DNA of 64,000 bases, from positions 2,704,756 through 2,768,755 of the forward strand of contig JBBCGJ010000001.1 in assembly GCA_037200985.1 (NCBI GenBank), written 5' to 3'. The stretch is from Rhizomicrobium sp. GTDB taxonomy: Bacteria; Pseudomonadota; Alphaproteobacteria; Micropepsales; Micropepsaceae. Numbering within the stretch: position 1 is the stretch's first letter; each line of letters starts with the position of its first letter. A program made the translations under genes and the position numbers. The notes under the pieces were generated by a model. The model worked only from the letters and a program-made list of their open reading frames with translations. It was not told the DNA's origin and did not search any database. Positions 46,817 through 55,342 of the stretch are shown here, in pieces.

Positions 46817-47143
46817 TCATGACTCGGATTTGGTGGACGATGCGGTGAGCGTCTTGGCGGCCGCGACGATGGCGGCCGGCGTGAGTTCGACGGCGAAATC
46901 GGCGACCTCGAAATAGTTGAGCGCCTTGCCGTCGGCGGAGAGCTCCAGCTTGCTCGTGACGAGGCCGGCCTCTTCCAGCTTCTGGAGATGCAGGTGCAGC
47001 AAGGGCCGGCTGATGCCGACCTCGCGCGCGAGCTGGCTGACATAGTTGCGCCCGTCCGCCGTCAGCGCCGCGACGATCCGCAGCCGGTGCGGATTGGCGA
47101 GCGCCGCGAGGACGGTCAGCAACTGGTCGCCGGTGATCGGCAA
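46817..47143 (-). CDS. ArsR-type winged-helix regulator with TTG start
   Basis: 108 residues. The only possible start is a TTG at 47143, as a stop lies six codons upstream in frame. LLTVLAALANPHRLRIVAALTADG opens the winged helix; recognition helix ISRPLLHLHLQKLEEAGLV; wing LELSADGKALNYFEV. No metal-ligand cysteines are visible. The perfect 34-bp palindrome upstream (47156-47189) is its probable operator. The core of that site matches the one before the ArsR gene at 19880-20197, and the two recognition helices share SRP....HL..L. Confidence 0.88.
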   Translation of the reverse strand: MPITGDQLLTVLAALANPHRLRIVAALTADGRNYVSQLAREVGISRPLLHLHLQKLEEAGLVTSKLELSADGKALNYFEVADFAVELTPAAIVAAAKTLTASSTKSES

Positions 47144-47155
47144 TTGGAGGTACCT

Positions 47156-47189
47156 CTTTCATATGTAAGAAATAACTTACATATGAAAG
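47156..47189. promoter_or_regulatory. perfect 34-bp operator palindrome upstream of ArsR-type gene
   Basis: CTTTCATATGTAAG-AAATAA-CTTACATATGAAAG: two exact 14-bp arms separated by 6 bp, ending 13 bp before the TTG start. It is by far the most perfect operator-like palindrome in the window. Confidence 0.85.
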
Positions 47190-47235
47190 ATAGAAAATCA
47201 AGACCTTTGCGCGCGCGACGGCCAAGAAAAAGCGC

Positions 47236-47325
47236 TGTCATGCCCGCGCAGGCGGGCATCCAGGGGACTGGGAGGACGGCAAGGGTGGGATTGCCGCTTT
47301 CGCGAAAAAGACACTCTGGAATGAT
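47236..47325. repeat. C-type palindromic element, degenerate copy
   Basis: The left arm TGTCATGCCCGCGCAGGCGG (GGGCATCCAGG follows) is intact with its hairpin, but the right side (GATTGCCGCTTTCGCG...GGAATGA) has decayed. It lies between the TPR gene stop and the ArsR operon. Confidence 0.6.
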
Positions 47326-47347
47326 CGCCGAAAAACCGGCCGGCCGC

Positions 47348-47890
47348 CTAAATCCCCTGCCCCTCGACATCGCGGCCGAGCGCGTCGACATGGCGTTGCG
47401 CGCCTTCGAGCTGCGGGTCCAGCGCCAGCGCCTTGCGGTAGAGCTTCAGCGCGCCTTCCTTGTTGCCGTAGTCCTCGAGGATGTTGCCGAGCTCGTACAT
47501 CGCCGCGAACTGCCGCGGATTGAGCAGGATGGTGTGCTCCAGGGAGACGATGGCGCCGGAATCGTCGCCATTGGCGCGCTGCAGATTGGCGCGGGCGTGC
47601 CAGCCCTCGGCATAGTTGGGCGCCACGCCGGTGATCGCGTCGAACAATTGCTTGGCGGTGTCCTTGTCGCCGGCGCCGAGCGCGGCCTGGGCGCGGGTCA
47701 TCAGCAGTTCGACGCTGGCGCTGCCCGATTGCAGGAAGACGCCGCCGATCTTGTCCTCGATCGGCTTGGCCTCTTCGGGCGAGCCGGCCTTCTTGAGGTC
47801 GGCGAACAGCCGCTCCAGCGGCGGCGTCGCCGGCGCGGCCGACGCCGTCGCGGGCAACAGACACAGGAGAAGAACGCCAAGCTTGCGCAT
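47348..47890 (-). CDS. exported TPR protein
   Basis: 180 residues. Signal peptide (MRKLGVLLLCLLPATASA), then about three tetratricopeptide repeats: LLMTRAQAALGAGDKDTAKQLFDAI, AEGWHARANLQRANGDDSGAIVSLEHTILLNPR, and AAMYELGNILEDYGNKEGALKLYRKALALDP. Predicted periplasmic scaffold, with no catalytic domain. It starts 9 bp after the glcF stop and may be co-transcribed with glcDEF. Confidence 0.88.
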   Translation of the reverse strand: MRKLGVLLLCLLPATASAAPATPPLERLFADLKKAGSPEEAKPIEDKIGGVFLQSGSASVELLMTRAQAALGAGDKDTAKQLFDAITGVAPNYAEGWHARANLQRANGDDSGAIVSLEHTILLNPRQFAAMYELGNILEDYGNKEGALKLYRKALALDPQLEGAQRHVDALGRDVEGQGI

Positions 47891-47899
47891 GATGCGATT

Positions 47900-49177
47900 T
47901 TACCCCGCGCGCGCCGCCAGCGCCACCGGCACCGGCCCGCCTTCCGCCCAATCCACCAGCTCGGCGGCATGCACGAAGGGCGGTCCGTCCGCGCCGGACA
48001 GATGGTTGAGGCAAGGGAAATTCGTGCTCGCCACGATGTCGGGCTCGGTGGCGGCGATGTTGTCCAGCTTGCGGGCGCGCAGGGCCTGGGAGATCTCGGG
48101 CTGCAACACCGAATAGGTCCCGGCCGAACCGCAGCACAGATGGCCCTCCGGCACGGACGCGACCTCGAACCCCGCGGCGGCGAGCAGCGCCTCGCCCCGG
48201 CCGGCCAGCTTCAGCCCGTTCTGCAGCGAACAGGCCGCGTGCCAGGCGACGCGCAGCGACCGCGGCTCGGCCGCGGCGCGCGGCGTCGCCAGATCGAGGA
48301 AGTCGCGCGACGCGGCCGCGAAGGCCCGCGCGCGCGGCAGCCAGAGCGGATCGTCCAGGAACAGATGCTCCAGGTCCTTCAGATGCGCCGAGCAGCCCGT
48401 CGCGGTGATCAGGACGCTTTCGAACGCGTCGGCGCCGCCGGCGCGCTCATAGGCCTCGATGGCGCGGCGCGCCCAGTTCTTGGCGTCCTCGCTGCGGCCC
48501 AGATGGTGCACCATCGAGCCGCAGCAGCCCGCGCCCTCCAGCGGCACGAGTTCGAAGCCGCGCCGCGCCAGCACGCGTGCCACGGCGGCGTCGATCCCGG
48601 GCGCCATCGCGCCCTGCACGCAGCCGGGCATCAGCGCGATGCGCCTGGCATTGGGCAGGATCGCGCGCGGCAGCGGCGCCGGCCCGGCGATCCGCACCGC
48701 GAGGCCCATGCGCGCCATGCCCTTGAGCCGTCCGGGAAGCAGCGATACCAGCGGTCCGGCGACGTGCGCCGCGAACAGGCCGAAGCGCGTCAGCGACGGC
48801 CGCGTCATCACCGTGGCGATCAGCCAGCGCAGCAGCCGGTCGCCCCAGGGGCGGCGGTAATGGGTCTGGATATGCACCCGCGACGCGTCGACCAGCCGCG
48901 CATAATCGACGCTGGACGGGCACGCCGTGCGGCAGGCGAGGCACGACAGGCAGCGGTCGACATGCAGCACCGTCTCCGCATCGGGAACGCCGCCCTTCTG
49001 CAGCATGTTCTGCATCATCACGATGCGCCCGCGCGGCCCGTCGCGCTCGTCGCCGAGCAGCACATAGGTCGGGCAGGTCGCGGTGCAGATGCCGCAATGG
49101 ACGCAGGCCCGCAGGTTCTTCTCGGCCTCCGCGATATGCGGATCGGTCAGCTGGGTGGGCGTGAACTGGGTGCGCAT
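47900..49177 (-). CDS. glcF: glycolate oxidase iron-sulfur subunit
   Basis: 425 residues from the ATG at 49177. Two [4Fe-4S] ferredoxin motifs near the N-terminus (CVHCGICTATCPTY and CLSCLACRTACPSSVDY), then two CCG domains (GAGCCGSMVHHLG, LCCGSAGTYSVLQPE). It passes electrons from the FAD subunits to the quinone pool. It belongs with glcD and glcE upstream on the same strand, although palindromic repeats separate the three genes. Confidence 0.95.
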   Translation of the reverse strand: MRTQFTPTQLTDPHIAEAEKNLRACVHCGICTATCPTYVLLGDERDGPRGRIVMMQNMLQKGGVPDAETVLHVDRCLSCLACRTACPSSVDYARLVDASRVHIQTHYRRPWGDRLLRWLIATVMTRPSLTRFGLFAAHVAGPLVSLLPGRLKGMARMGLAVRIAGPAPLPRAILPNARRIALMPGCVQGAMAPGIDAAVARVLARRGFELVPLEGAGCCGSMVHHLGRSEDAKNWARRAIEAYERAGGADAFESVLITATGCSAHLKDLEHLFLDDPLWLPRARAFAAASRDFLDLATPRAAAEPRSLRVAWHAACSLQNGLKLAGRGEALLAAAGFEVASVPEGHLCCGSAGTYSVLQPEISQALRARKLDNIAATEPDIVASTNFPCLNHLSGADGPPFVHAAELVDWAEGGPVPVALAARAG

Positions 49178-49229
49178 TCTCTCAGGACCACCGATCAAAC
49201 CCAACAAAAAAGCCCGACAAAAAAAAGAA

Positions 49230-49315
49230 TGTCATGGCCCGCGAATGCGGGCCACCCAGGTGACATCTTGTAGAGCAGGCATCACCTGGGTCCGCCGCAG
49301 TCGCGGCGGATGACA
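49230..49315. repeat. C-type palindromic element in the glcE-glcF spacer (hybrid ends)
   Basis: Left end TGTCATGGCCCGCGAATGCG, right end ..TCCGCCGCAGTCGCGGCGGATGACA, with an inner ACCCAGGTGA / TCACCTGGGT pair. The two outer hairpins belong to different subtypes, so the copy looks recombined. On the minus strand the GGCCCGC..GCGGGCC stem is followed by a run of eight T, so it may terminate glcE transcripts. Confidence 0.8.
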
Positions 49316-49342
49316 ATGTTTTTGTTTGAAGCCGTGAACCCA

Positions 49343-50482
49343 CTACACCCCGTCCCACATCCGGCCGGGATTGAACAGGCCAAGCGGGTCGAACGCGGCC
49401 TTGATGCTCTTCGTCATCGCCATTCGAACCGCACTTTGCGGTTCGAATACGTCGAGCCGCTCGCGCGTCTCCTCGCCCGCGCGCAGCAGGACGGCATGAC
49501 CGCCCACCCGGTTGACCGCGGCGCGCACCGTATCGCTGCCCGGCAGCGTGCCGAGCCACAGCAAGCCGCCGGCCCAGTCGCCGAGCCACAACGGCGCCTC
49601 GATCTCGGCGGCGACTTGCGCGGCGGCCGCCGGCGGCACGAAGGCACGCCAGACGTCGTAAGGCGTGTCGGCGAAAACCTCGCCATTGCCGATGGCGCGG
49701 AAGGCGATCTCGCCCTCCGGCACCTCTTGTGCTTCGCGGCCGTCCAGCAGCGTGCGCAGCATCGCGCATTTCTCGGCCAGCGGCGCCTTCTCGCCTTCGA
49801 GGCGGACAAGGACGCGGCCTTGGCTATAGGCAAGCCCCGTCGCGTCCAGCGGCGAGGACCACACTTTGCGCAGCAATGCGAAGCCGTCTTCCGGCGACAG
49901 GTCGCGCAGCGCCAGAACCGTCGACAGCGGCGGCCTGGGGAACACGCGCAACGTCACTTCGGTAAGGACACACAGCGTCCCCATCGCGCCGCACATCAAT
50001 TTGGGAACATCGAAGCCCGTGACGTTCTTGACCACCTTGCCGCCGGCCTTGAAGGCCTCGCCGAAGCCATTGACGCCGCGAAAGCCGAGCAGCTGGTCGC
50101 GCGCCGCGCCCAGCCGCACGCGCGCCGGCCCGTTCGCGTCGGTGCTGATCGCGCCGCCGATCGTGCCGAGCCCGGGCGCCGCGCCGAGCAGCGGCCCCCA
50201 GTCCGGCGGATCGAAGCCGAGCCGCTGGCCCTTCTCGGCGAGCACCGCGTCGATCTCCGCGACCGGCGTGCCGGGCGCCGCCGTCAGGATCAGCTCGTTG
50301 GGCTCGTACGAAAGAATGCCGCGCAGGCCCGAAACATCGAGCACCGATCCCATCGTCACCACGGCGCGGCCGAAGCTCTGCTTCGTGCCCGCGCCCACGA
50401 TCTCGAGCGGCGACCGCCATTCGCGCGCCGTCATCACGGCCTCGACGATCTCGTCCTCGGTGGAAGCGCTATGGGTCGGCAT
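49343..50482 (-). CDS. glcE: glycolate oxidase FAD-binding subunit GlcE
   Basis: 379 residues from the ATG at 50482; the frame upstream is repeat-derived ([12 protein letters not shown]). FAD-binding PCMH-type domain: SPLEIVGAGTKQSFGR, LTAAPGTPVAEIDAVLAEKGQRLGFDPPDWG, LGTIGGAISTDANGPAR and GRVVKNVTGFDVPKLMCGAMG (here GGKVVKN). It pairs with GlcD in the glycolate oxidase complex that converts glycolate to glyoxylate. Confidence 0.94.
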   Translation of the reverse strand: MPTHSASTEDEIVEAVMTAREWRSPLEIVGAGTKQSFGRAVVTMGSVLDVSGLRGILSYEPNELILTAAPGTPVAEIDAVLAEKGQRLGFDPPDWGPLLGAAPGLGTIGGAISTDANGPARVRLGAARDQLLGFRGVNGFGEAFKAGGKVVKNVTGFDVPKLMCGAMGTLCVLTEVTLRVFPRPPLSTVLALRDLSPEDGFALLRKVWSSPLDATGLAYSQGRVLVRLEGEKAPLAEKCAMLRTLLDGREAQEVPEGEIAFRAIGNGEVFADTPYDVWRAFVPPAAAAQVAAEIEAPLWLGDWAGGLLWLGTLPGSDTVRAAVNRVGGHAVLLRAGEETRERLDVFEPQSAVRMAMTKSIKAAFDPLGLFNPGRMWDGV

Positions 50483-50493
50483 CAGAACCAACT

Positions 50494-50618
50494 TGTCATG
50501 GCCCGCGAATGCGGGCCATCCAGTTGAAGCGCGATGCGGCGGTGCAAGGTTGGGGAACACCAATAGTTGCGGGATTCGTCGACGTCACCTGGATGGCCCG
50601 CATTCGCGGGCCATGACA
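50494..50618. repeat. C-type palindromic element in the glcD-glcE spacer
   Basis: 125 bp. The left end TGTCATGGCCCGCGAATGCG (then GGCCATCCAG) and the matching reverse complement CTGGATGGCCCGCATTCGCG.. at the right give inverted ends of about 30 bp. It begins 11 bp upstream of the glcE start codon and ends 29 bp after the glcD stop, filling the gap. Confidence 0.9.
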
Positions 50619-50647
50619 CCGTCGGGGTTGAATGCGATCCGCACATC

Positions 50648-52126
50648 TCAGAAACGCGGCAGGTTCGGGAACGGCACGCGGCCGTCCTTCACATGCATAT
50701 GCCCGCCCTCGACGCAGGCCGACAGCGTCGGAAACACCTTGCCGGGATTGAGCAGCCCGCCGGCATCGAAGGCGCATTTGAGCCGCTGCTGCTGGGCGAG
50801 GTCGGCCTCGGAGAACATCGTCGGCATCAGGTCGCGCTTCTCGACGCCGACGCCGTGCTCGCCGGTGAGCACGCCGCCGACCTCGACGCAAAGTTTGAGG
50901 ATGTCGGCGCCGAAGGCTTCCGCGCGGTCGTGCTCGCCCGGCTTCATCGTGTCGAAGATGATCAGGGGATGCAGATTGCCGTCGCCGGCATGGAACACGT
51001 TGCAGAAGCCGAGGCGGTATTCCTCCGACATCCGCGCCATCCGCGCCAGCACGAGCGGCAGCTTGTGGCGCGGGATCGTGCCGTCCATGCACAGCATGTC
51101 GGGCGCCAGCCGCCCCATGGCCGGGAACGCCGCCTTGCGCCCGGCCCAGAGCCGGCCGCGCTCGGCCTCGTCCCGTGCCTCGCGCACCTCCGCGCCATTG
51201 GCCCGCGCGATGCCGCCGATGCGGGCGATGGCATGATCGACCTCGGCGCCGATGCCGTCGGCATCGATGATCAGCACGCCCTCGCAGGCCGGATAGCCGG
51301 GCGCCGAATAGGCCTCCACCGCCGCGATGCAGCGCCGGTCCATGAACTCCATCGCCGCCGGCACGATCCCCGCCGCGATGATGTCGGCGACGCATTGCCC
51401 GGCATCCGGCACGGAGGAGAACGCCGCCAGCAGCGTGCGCGTCGCCGGCGGCTTGGGCAGGATGCGCACCGTCGCCTCGACCACGACACCGAGCAGCCCC
51501 TCGGAGCCGCACACCACGCCCAGGAGGTCGAGACCGCCGGCGCCCGGCGCCCTGCCGCCCAGCCGTATCCGCTCGCCGCTCATCAGGACAAACTCGACGC
51601 CGAGCAGGTTGTTGGTCGTCAGCCCGTATTTCAGGCAGTGCAGCCCGCCGGAATTCTCCGCCACATTGCCGCCGATGGTGCAGGCGATCTGGCTCGACGG
51701 ATCGGGCCCGTAATAGAAGCCGCGCCCCTCGACCGCGCGGGTGATCGCCAGATTGGTCACGCCGGGCTCTACGACGACGCAGCGATTCTCGAGATCGATG
51801 TCCAGGATCCGGCTCATCCGCGCCAGGCCGAGCAGGATGCCGTCGGCGCGCGGCAGCGCCCCGCCCGACAGCGAGGTCCCCGCCCCGCGCGGCACGACCG
51901 GCACGCCGTGCTCGCTGGCATAGGCCAGGATGGCCGCGACCTGCTCGGCGTCGCGCGGCAGCACCGTGACGAGCGGCTTCTGGCGGTAGGCGGTCAGCGC
52001 ATCGCCGTCGAACGCGGCAAGGCTTGCGGAATCGGACACCACCCCGTCGGGCACGATGGCACGGAGCGCCGCGACGATGTCGGGCCCGTGGGCGATGATG
52101 TCGGAATCGGGAGCGGAAAAATCCAC
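50648..52126 (-). CDS. glcD: glycolate oxidase subunit GlcD (FAD-linked oxidase)
   Basis: 492 residues from a GTG at 52126. FAD-binding PCMH domain with VPVVPRGAGTSLSGGALP, GVTNLAITRAVEGRGFYYGPDPSSQIACTIGGNVAENSGG, then the C-terminal FAD-oxidase domain with FHAGDGNLHPLI and VLTGEHGVGVEKRDLMP. It oxidises glycolate (or a related 2-hydroxy acid such as D-lactate; the adjacent glcE and glcF favour glycolate). This salvages the product of 2-phosphoglycolate dephosphorylation. It follows rpmJ after 44 bp. Confidence 0.95.
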   Translation of the reverse strand: MDFSAPDSDIIAHGPDIVAALRAIVPDGVVSDSASLAAFDGDALTAYRQKPLVTVLPRDAEQVAAILAYASEHGVPVVPRGAGTSLSGGALPRADGILLGLARMSRILDIDLENRCVVVEPGVTNLAITRAVEGRGFYYGPDPSSQIACTIGGNVAENSGGLHCLKYGLTTNNLLGVEFVLMSGERIRLGGRAPGAGGLDLLGVVCGSEGLLGVVVEATVRILPKPPATRTLLAAFSSVPDAGQCVADIIAAGIVPAAMEFMDRRCIAAVEAYSAPGYPACEGVLIIDADGIGAEVDHAIARIGGIARANGAEVREARDEAERGRLWAGRKAAFPAMGRLAPDMLCMDGTIPRHKLPLVLARMARMSEEYRLGFCNVFHAGDGNLHPLIIFDTMKPGEHDRAEAFGADILKLCVEVGGVLTGEHGVGVEKRDLMPTMFSEADLAQQQRLKCAFDAGGLLNPGKVFPTLSACVEGGHMHVKDGRVPFPNLPRF

Positions 52127-52170
52127 GCGCGCGCCTCTCAGCTACGCACGAACGCTAGCACGGCGCGGGC

Positions 52171-52296
52171 TTAGCCTTGGCGCGCCTTGAAACGCGGGTT
52201 CTTCTTGTTGATGACATAGACGCGGCCCTTGCGGCGGACGACGCGGCAGTCCTTGTCGCGCTTCTTGAGCGAGCGGAGGGAATTGCGAACTTTCAT
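52171..52296 (-). CDS. rpmJ: 50S ribosomal protein bL36
   Basis: 41 codons, ATG at 52296 to TAA at 52171: [20 protein letters not shown] followed by [21 protein letters not shown]. This is the alphaproteobacterial bL36 form that lacks most zinc-ligand cysteines (a single Cys remains, at position 17). It binds 23S rRNA in the large subunit. It stands apart from the ribosomal protein operons, as is usual, with its own promoter. Confidence 0.95.
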   Translation of the reverse strand: MKVRNSLRSLKKRDKDCRVVRRKGRVYVINKKNPRFKARQG

Positions 52297-52345
52297 GGTC
52301 TTATGGCCTTAAGAACGGGCCACAGGGCCCCGCAAAGAGGCGCGG

Positions 52346-52374
52346 AAGCTATGCGGCCCCCCTTTTCCTGTCAA
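52346..52374 (-). promoter_or_regulatory. promoter for rpmJ
   Basis: Minus strand TTGACA (perfect -35), 17-bp spacer, TAGCTT. The start would be about 43 nt before the rpmJ ATG. Confidence 0.65.
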
Positions 52375-52460
52375 CCGGGAGAAAACCCAGGGATTCCGCC
52401 ACATTCCGGCCTTTCCACCACGATCTACTATGGTATTCCGCCCGCTTCGGGCGAATGGGG

Positions 52461-53744
52461 ATGCAGCGTGTGATGAGAACCGGTGTCCAATTGGGTCTGG
52501 CGGCGCTTTTGAGCCTGGTCGGGGCCTGCGCCACGGTCGAGCCGGTCGACGCTCATCGCGCCGGCCACCGTGCCGAGGCTCCGCCCAAGCCGTCGCCCCA
52601 GGACGTCAAATTCGCCCAATTCGTCGTCGACTTCCGCGCCACCGCGCTCGCCGCCGGGATCGCGCCCGCGACCTATGACGCGGCGATGGGCGGCATCAAG
52701 CGCAACGACAAGATCGAGACCCTGACGGAGGCGCAGCCGGAATTCGTCAAGCAGGTCTGGACCTATCTCGACACCGCCGCCTCGCCCCGCCGCGTCGCCG
52801 ACGGACGGGCCGCGCTGGCAGCGCAGGCCGCGGCGCTCGCGACCGTCGAAGCGAAATACGGCGTGCCGAAGGAGATTCTCGTCTCGCTCTGGGGCAACGA
52901 GACCGATTTCGGCGGCGCGCTCGGCAGCTTCAACATCTTCGAGGCGCTGGCGACGCTGGCCTATGACGGGCCGCGCAGCGATTTCGGCAAGACCCAGCTC
53001 CTCGCCGCGCTGAAGATGATGCAGCAGGAAAAGCTCGACCCGGGTCAGATGGTGTCGTCCTGGGCCGGCGCCTTCGGCCAGCTCCAGATGCTTCCCACGA
53101 CCTTCCTCAAAAGCGCGGTGGATGGCGACGGCGACGGCAAGCGCGACCTGTGGCACTCCTCGGCCGACGCGCTCGCGAGCGCGGCCGTCGAAGTGTCGAC
53201 CGATGGCTGGCAGCGCGGCCGCATCTGGGGCTATGAGGTCCGCCTGCCCGCGGCCTTCGCCTATGAACTGGCGGACGGCGATACGACCAAGCCGGTTGCC
53301 GATTGGACCAAGCTCGGCGTGACCACCGCGACCGGCACGGCCTTGCCGGCCAACACGGACGCCGGCGCGATCTATCTGCCCGCCGGCGCGCGCGGGCCGG
53401 CCTTCATGACCTTCGGCAATTTCAAGGTGATCCTGAAATACAACAACGCCGCGTCCTATGCGCTGGCGGTATGCTATCTCGCCGACCTGATCGCCGGCCG
53501 GCCCGCCATCGTCGCGACCTGGCCGCGCGACGAGGAGCCCCTGTCGCATGACGAGCGCATCGCGCTGCAGAACGGCCTGACCACGCTCGGCTACAATCCC
53601 GGCAAGATCGATGGTATCATCGGGCACGACGGCAAGGCGGCGCTGCGGCTCTGGCAGAAGGCGCACAGCCTCCCCGCCGACGGTTTCCCGACCATGGCGG
53701 TGCTGGCGCAGGTGCTGACGGAGGCGAAACAAAAGGGACTTTGA
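52461..53744 (+). CDS. lytic murein transglycosylase B-like lipoprotein
   Basis: 427 residues from the ATG at 52461; ATGs at 52455 and 52473 are equally open and give the same lipoprotein signal LAALLSLVGAC (lipid-modified Cys near residue 23). MltB-type SLT domain: PKEILVSLWGNETDFGGALGSFNIFEALATLAYDGPR with catalytic E near residue 147, and FGQLQMLPTTFLKSAVDGDGDG. A C-terminal peptidoglycan-binding domain follows (LQNGLTTLGYNPGKIDGIIG). It cleaves glycan strands to 1,6-anhydro-muropeptides from the outer membrane. Confidence 0.93.
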   Translation: MQRVMRTGVQLGLAALLSLVGACATVEPVDAHRAGHRAEAPPKPSPQDVKFAQFVVDFRATALAAGIAPATYDAAMGGIKRNDKIETLTEAQPEFVKQVWTYLDTAASPRRVADGRAALAAQAAALATVEAKYGVPKEILVSLWGNETDFGGALGSFNIFEALATLAYDGPRSDFGKTQLLAALKMMQQEKLDPGQMVSSWAGAFGQLQMLPTTFLKSAVDGDGDGKRDLWHSSADALASAAVEVSTDGWQRGRIWGYEVRLPAAFAYELADGDTTKPVADWTKLGVTTATGTALPANTDAGAIYLPAGARGPAFMTFGNFKVILKYNNAASYALAVCYLADLIAGRPAIVATWPRDEEPLSHDERIALQNGLTTLGYNPGKIDGIIGHDGKAALRLWQKAHSLPADGFPTMAVLAQVLTEAKQKGL

Positions 53745-53810
53745 TCCCGGCGACGCGCCGAGCTCGAAAACAATTATATTGCCGAAAGTTCGTTAAGTCG
53801 TTGTTTTTAT

Positions 53811-55133
53811 TTACGCATTCGCCACCGGCGTCTCGATATCCTCCTCGATGATCTCGACATCCGGCGGCACGATCCCGGCATTGCGCAGCGCCGGCGACAG
53901 CCATTGATAGGCGAACAGACCGACCAGCAGCGCCGCCGCGAAAGCATAAGGCACGTAAGGCGACCATTCGTACATCCAGCCGATAAGCGGCCCGGCGATG
54001 AAGCCCATGGCGCTGGCGCCGCCGATGATGCCGGCGACTGCGCCCTGCTCATGCGGCGCCACAGACAGCGAGGCGCCTGAGGTGAATCCCGGCCGCGCCA
54101 TGCCGAAGCCGAGGCCCGACAGCGCCAGCCCGACCACCAGGACGAGGAAATTGCCGAATACCAGGAAGACGAGGGTCGAGACCAGGGCCGCGCCCAGTCC
54201 CCAATTGGTCAGCACCCGCGCCGAAAGCCGCACATACTGCACCACCACGAGCTGGGCGAAGAGCGCCGCCAGCGAGGTCGCGAGCTGGCCGATCATGTTG
54301 TATTGCGCGGCATGCTCCGGCGCGACGTGCAGCACGTCCATGAAGAAGAAGCCCATGGTCTGGATCGGCACCGTGCTCGCGGTCGAAAGCCCGATGGCGA
54401 AGATCGCGAAGGGCCGCACGCGGCGGTCGTGCCATTTGAAGGGTGTGCTCTCCACCCGCCGCGCCTTGGGCAGTGTGCGCTCCGGCAGCAGGAACCAGAT
54501 GGTGGCGGCGCTGGCGAGCGCGAGGCCCGAGATGAAATAGAAGGGCACCAGAAGTCCGAACGGCGTGAACAGGCTGGCGATGGCCGGCCCCGCGACGGTG
54601 CCGAGCCCGAAGGCCGAGCCGATGGTCGCCACGCCCTTCAGCCGCTCCTGCGGCGTGGTGCGGTCGGCGACATAGGCCTGGCTCGCCGGCTGGGTGCCCG
54701 AGCCGAAGGTGCCGTAAATCGACCGCGTGAGGATCATCAGCGGAAAGATCGCGACGGCCGGCAACCAGCTCTTCAGCCCGGCCAGCATCACGCTGGCGAA
54801 CAGCGCGAAAGACGCTGCGAAGGCGAGCAGGCCCAAGAGCATCACGGGCTTGCGCCCCCAATGATCGCTCTTCTTGCCCCAATAGGTCGCGGTGACCACC
54901 CAGATCGCCGCCGAGATCGCGAAGACGCTGGTCGTCTGGACGGCGCTCAGGTGAAGCTGCCGCGACAGTGGCGGCAGGATATTGAACAGCACGGTCTGGC
55001 CCGCGCCCATGCAGAGCAGGCTGACGAACAGGATGGCGAAAGCGCGCCGCCGCTCGGCATGCGTGGTTATATGGACGACACTATGTCGGCCTACCGCTTC
55101 GCTGCTTGAGGCCGTGGGGTGTTCATCGGGCAT
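53811..55133 (-). CDS. MFS drug-efflux-type transporter
   Basis: 440 residues (start at 55133 taken; a GTG five codons upstream is possible). About 12 membrane helices. Family motif A-like TATYWGKKSDHWGRKPVMLLGLLAF after helix 2, GSGTQPASQAYVADRTTPQERLKG in the central loop, and a second motif GFGMARPGFTSGASLSVAPHEQGAVAGI. The pattern fits the TetA/multidrug branch of MFS. A 66-bp spacer containing an AT-rich inverted repeat AAAACAA / TTGTTTT separates it from the convergent mltB-like gene. Substrate not known. Confidence 0.9.
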   Translation of the reverse strand: MPDEHPTASSSEAVGRHSVVHITTHAERRRAFAILFVSLLCMGAGQTVLFNILPPLSRQLHLSAVQTTSVFAISAAIWVVTATYWGKKSDHWGRKPVMLLGLLAFAASFALFASVMLAGLKSWLPAVAIFPLMILTRSIYGTFGSGTQPASQAYVADRTTPQERLKGVATIGSAFGLGTVAGPAIASLFTPFGLLVPFYFISGLALASAATIWFLLPERTLPKARRVESTPFKWHDRRVRPFAIFAIGLSTASTVPIQTMGFFFMDVLHVAPEHAAQYNMIGQLATSLAALFAQLVVVQYVRLSARVLTNWGLGAALVSTLVFLVFGNFLVLVVGLALSGLGFGMARPGFTSGASLSVAPHEQGAVAGIIGGASAMGFIAGPLIGWMYEWSPYVPYAFAAALLVGLFAYQWLSPALRNAGIVPPDVEIIEEDIETPVANA

Positions 55134-55197
55134 AGCGGCGCTAAGCACCGCAATTGCGCGGCGGGGTCAAGGCGGCGCGGCGCAAGGTAGCAATGTG

Positions 55198-55335
55198 TTT
55201 TCCTCCCCCCGCTGTTGCGGGGGAGGTGGCACGCCGTAGCGAAGCGAAGGCGTGACGGAGGGGGCCTGCCGCCCCGCACAACCCCCCTCCGCCTCGCTGC
55301 GCTCGGCACCTCCCCCGCAAACGCGGGGGAGGAAA
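55198..55335. repeat. A-type palindromic element, copy 3
   Basis: 138 bp with hairpin ends CCTCCCCCCGC..TGTT..GCGGGGGAGG and CCTCCCCCGC-AAAC-GCGGGGGAGG, and the GGCACGCCG-AGCGAAGCG / GCCTCGCTGCGCTCGGCA interior. The right end is 7 bp from the pbpC stop, and the left end lies 64 bp upstream of the MFS start. Confidence 0.9.
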
Positions 55336-55342
55336 GGCGCCC

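Noticed and set aside
50483..50563. Upstream extension of glcE
   Set aside because: The residues ([11 protein letters not shown]) are translated from the C-type palindromic repeat, not conserved GlcE sequence.
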